A stretch of 6,456 nucleotides of DNA from an uncultured Flavobacterium sp. (GTDB lineage Bacteria > Bacteroidota > Bacteroidia > Flavobacteriales > Flavobacteriaceae), in the NCBI GenBank assembly GCA_945957245.1, contig CAMFLD010000169.1, positions 1 to 6,456 of the forward strand, written 5' to 3'. The notes under the pieces are model-generated. The model saw only the letters and a list, made by a program, of their open reading frames with translations, made no database searches and was not told the origin of the DNA. This document shows, in pieces, positions 6,216 through 6,456 of the stretch. Both the position numbers and the translations under genes were made by a program. The stretch's first letter is position 1; each line of letters starts with the position of its first letter.

Positions 6216-6235
6216 AATCAAAACTGATTTTTTTT
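6216..6235 (+). terminator. Weak candidate terminator after dnaE
   Basis: AATCA (6216-6220) pairs with TGATT (6225-6229) around AAAC, and a run of eight T follows (6228-6235). The stem is only 5 bp and AT-rich, so termination may be partial and some read-through into trxA is possible. Confidence 0.45.
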
Positions 6236-6268
6236 GCTTTAACATCTGAAATAAAACAACTAATTTTA
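6234..6268 (+). promoter_or_regulatory. Possible trxA promoter
   Basis: TAATTTTA (6261-6268) matches TAnnTTTG except for the last base. TTG (6234-6236) lies 24 bases upstream, one base beyond the usual spacer range. The implied start near 6274 gives a leader of about 30 bases with no Shine-Dalgarno sequence. This is a near-match in AT-rich sequence, so it is tentative. Confidence 0.35.
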
Positions 6269-6305
6269 CATCAAAATAAATAGACTAATTTTTAAAATAT
6301 AGAAT

Positions 6306-6409
6306 ATGGCTTTAGCAATCACAGATGCTACTTTTGACGAAGTAGTATTGAAATCAGATAAACCGGTAGTAGTAGATTTTTGGGCAGCCTGGTGTGGACC
6401 ATGCAGAAT
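6306..6409 (+). CDS. trxA: Thioredoxin, N-terminal part (cut by contig end)
   Basis: The reading frame from ATG 6306 gives MALAITDATFDEVVLKSDKP followed by VVVDFWAAWCGPCR. It has the first alpha/beta elements of thioredoxin, the VVVDFWA strand and the redox motif WCGPC, with Cys at residues 30 and 33. TrxA reduces protein disulfides in the cytoplasm and is itself recharged by thioredoxin reductase. A full thioredoxin is about 105 residues; only 34 complete codons and two bases of the 35th are genomic here. The frame runs on through 6410-6452 to a TGA, but that part is sequencing adapter, so the tail beginning CLLYTSPSPRD is not real protein. The codon ATC at 6408-6410 joins genomic AT to adapter C, and the true residue is most likely Met (CGPCRM is common in the family). 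Being next to dnaE fits a gene order I recall from flavobacteria, which I have not checked. Confidence 0.95.
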
Positions 6410-6456
6410 CTGTCTCTTATACACATCTCCGAGCCCACGAGACCGAGGCTGATCTC
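6410..6456 (+). other. Sequencing adapter (Nextera/Tn5 read-through), not genomic DNA
   Basis: Positions 6410-6428 are exactly the 19-base Tn5 mosaic end CTGTCTCTTATACACATCT. They are followed by CCGAGCCCACGAGAC (6429-6443), the remainder of the Nextera read-2 adapter complement. Then comes the 8-base CGAGGCTG (6444-6451), which matches an i7 index of the Nextera set that I recall as N710, and ATCTC (6452-6456), the first bases of the P7 segment. All parts appear in the library order without a mismatch. This is untrimmed adapter assembled onto the contig end. It is neither a natural Tn5 insertion nor host sequence. Confidence 0.98.

Noticed and set aside
6410..6428. A perfect Tn5 mosaic end that could be read as a transposon inserted in trxA
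   Set aside because: The bases after it are library adapter, an index and P7, not transposon genes, and the sequence ends there. It is a sequencing artefact.

Overview
The window looks like a chromosomal fragment from a Flavobacterium-like member of the Bacteroidota. It is AT-rich and its genes lack Shine-Dalgarno sequences, with A/T-rich leaders before the start codons. Promoters carry the Bacteroidota -7 element TAnnTTTG. The proteins fit as well: an exonuclease-fused DnaE of about 1500 residues, a single-RRM protein with an RGG tail, and a small lipoprotein resembling flavobacterial DUF6252 proteins.

Layout: (1) 1-143, minus strand: the first 47 codons of rpsP (ribosomal protein S16), cut by the left edge. 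(2) 144-337: a 194-base divergent intergenic region with a strong rpsP promoter on the minus strand and a lipoprotein promoter on the plus strand. (3) 338-1057: a secreted lipoprotein whose middle carries a Gly/Ser/Thr-rich module made of two similar halves, followed by an intrinsic terminator. (4) 1190-1513: an RNA-binding protein with its own -7 element and a strong terminator, so probably monocistronic. (5) 1675-6189: dnaE, the replicative DNA polymerase III alpha subunit, with a complete DEDDh proofreading exonuclease fused at its N-terminus and a partly degenerate PHP domain. (6) 6306-6409: the start of trxA (thioredoxin), up to the WCGPC active site.

The last 47 bases (6410-6456) are not genomic. 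They read, in order, as the Nextera/Tn5 mosaic end, the Nextera read-2 adapter, an 8-base i7 index and the first bases of the P7 adapter. The fragment is therefore an assembly contig with untrimmed adapter at its right end, and the apparent C-terminus of TrxA is an artefact.

Most genes are housekeeping: translation (S16), replication (DnaE), redox (TrxA) and RNA binding (RRM). Each plus-strand gene appears to have its own promoter or terminator, so no multi-gene pathway is evident. I see no previously undescribed multi-gene system. The points most worth a second look are the adapter contamination, the pairing of an intact fused exonuclease with a decayed PHP site in DnaE, and the phage-like repeat module inside the lipoprotein.
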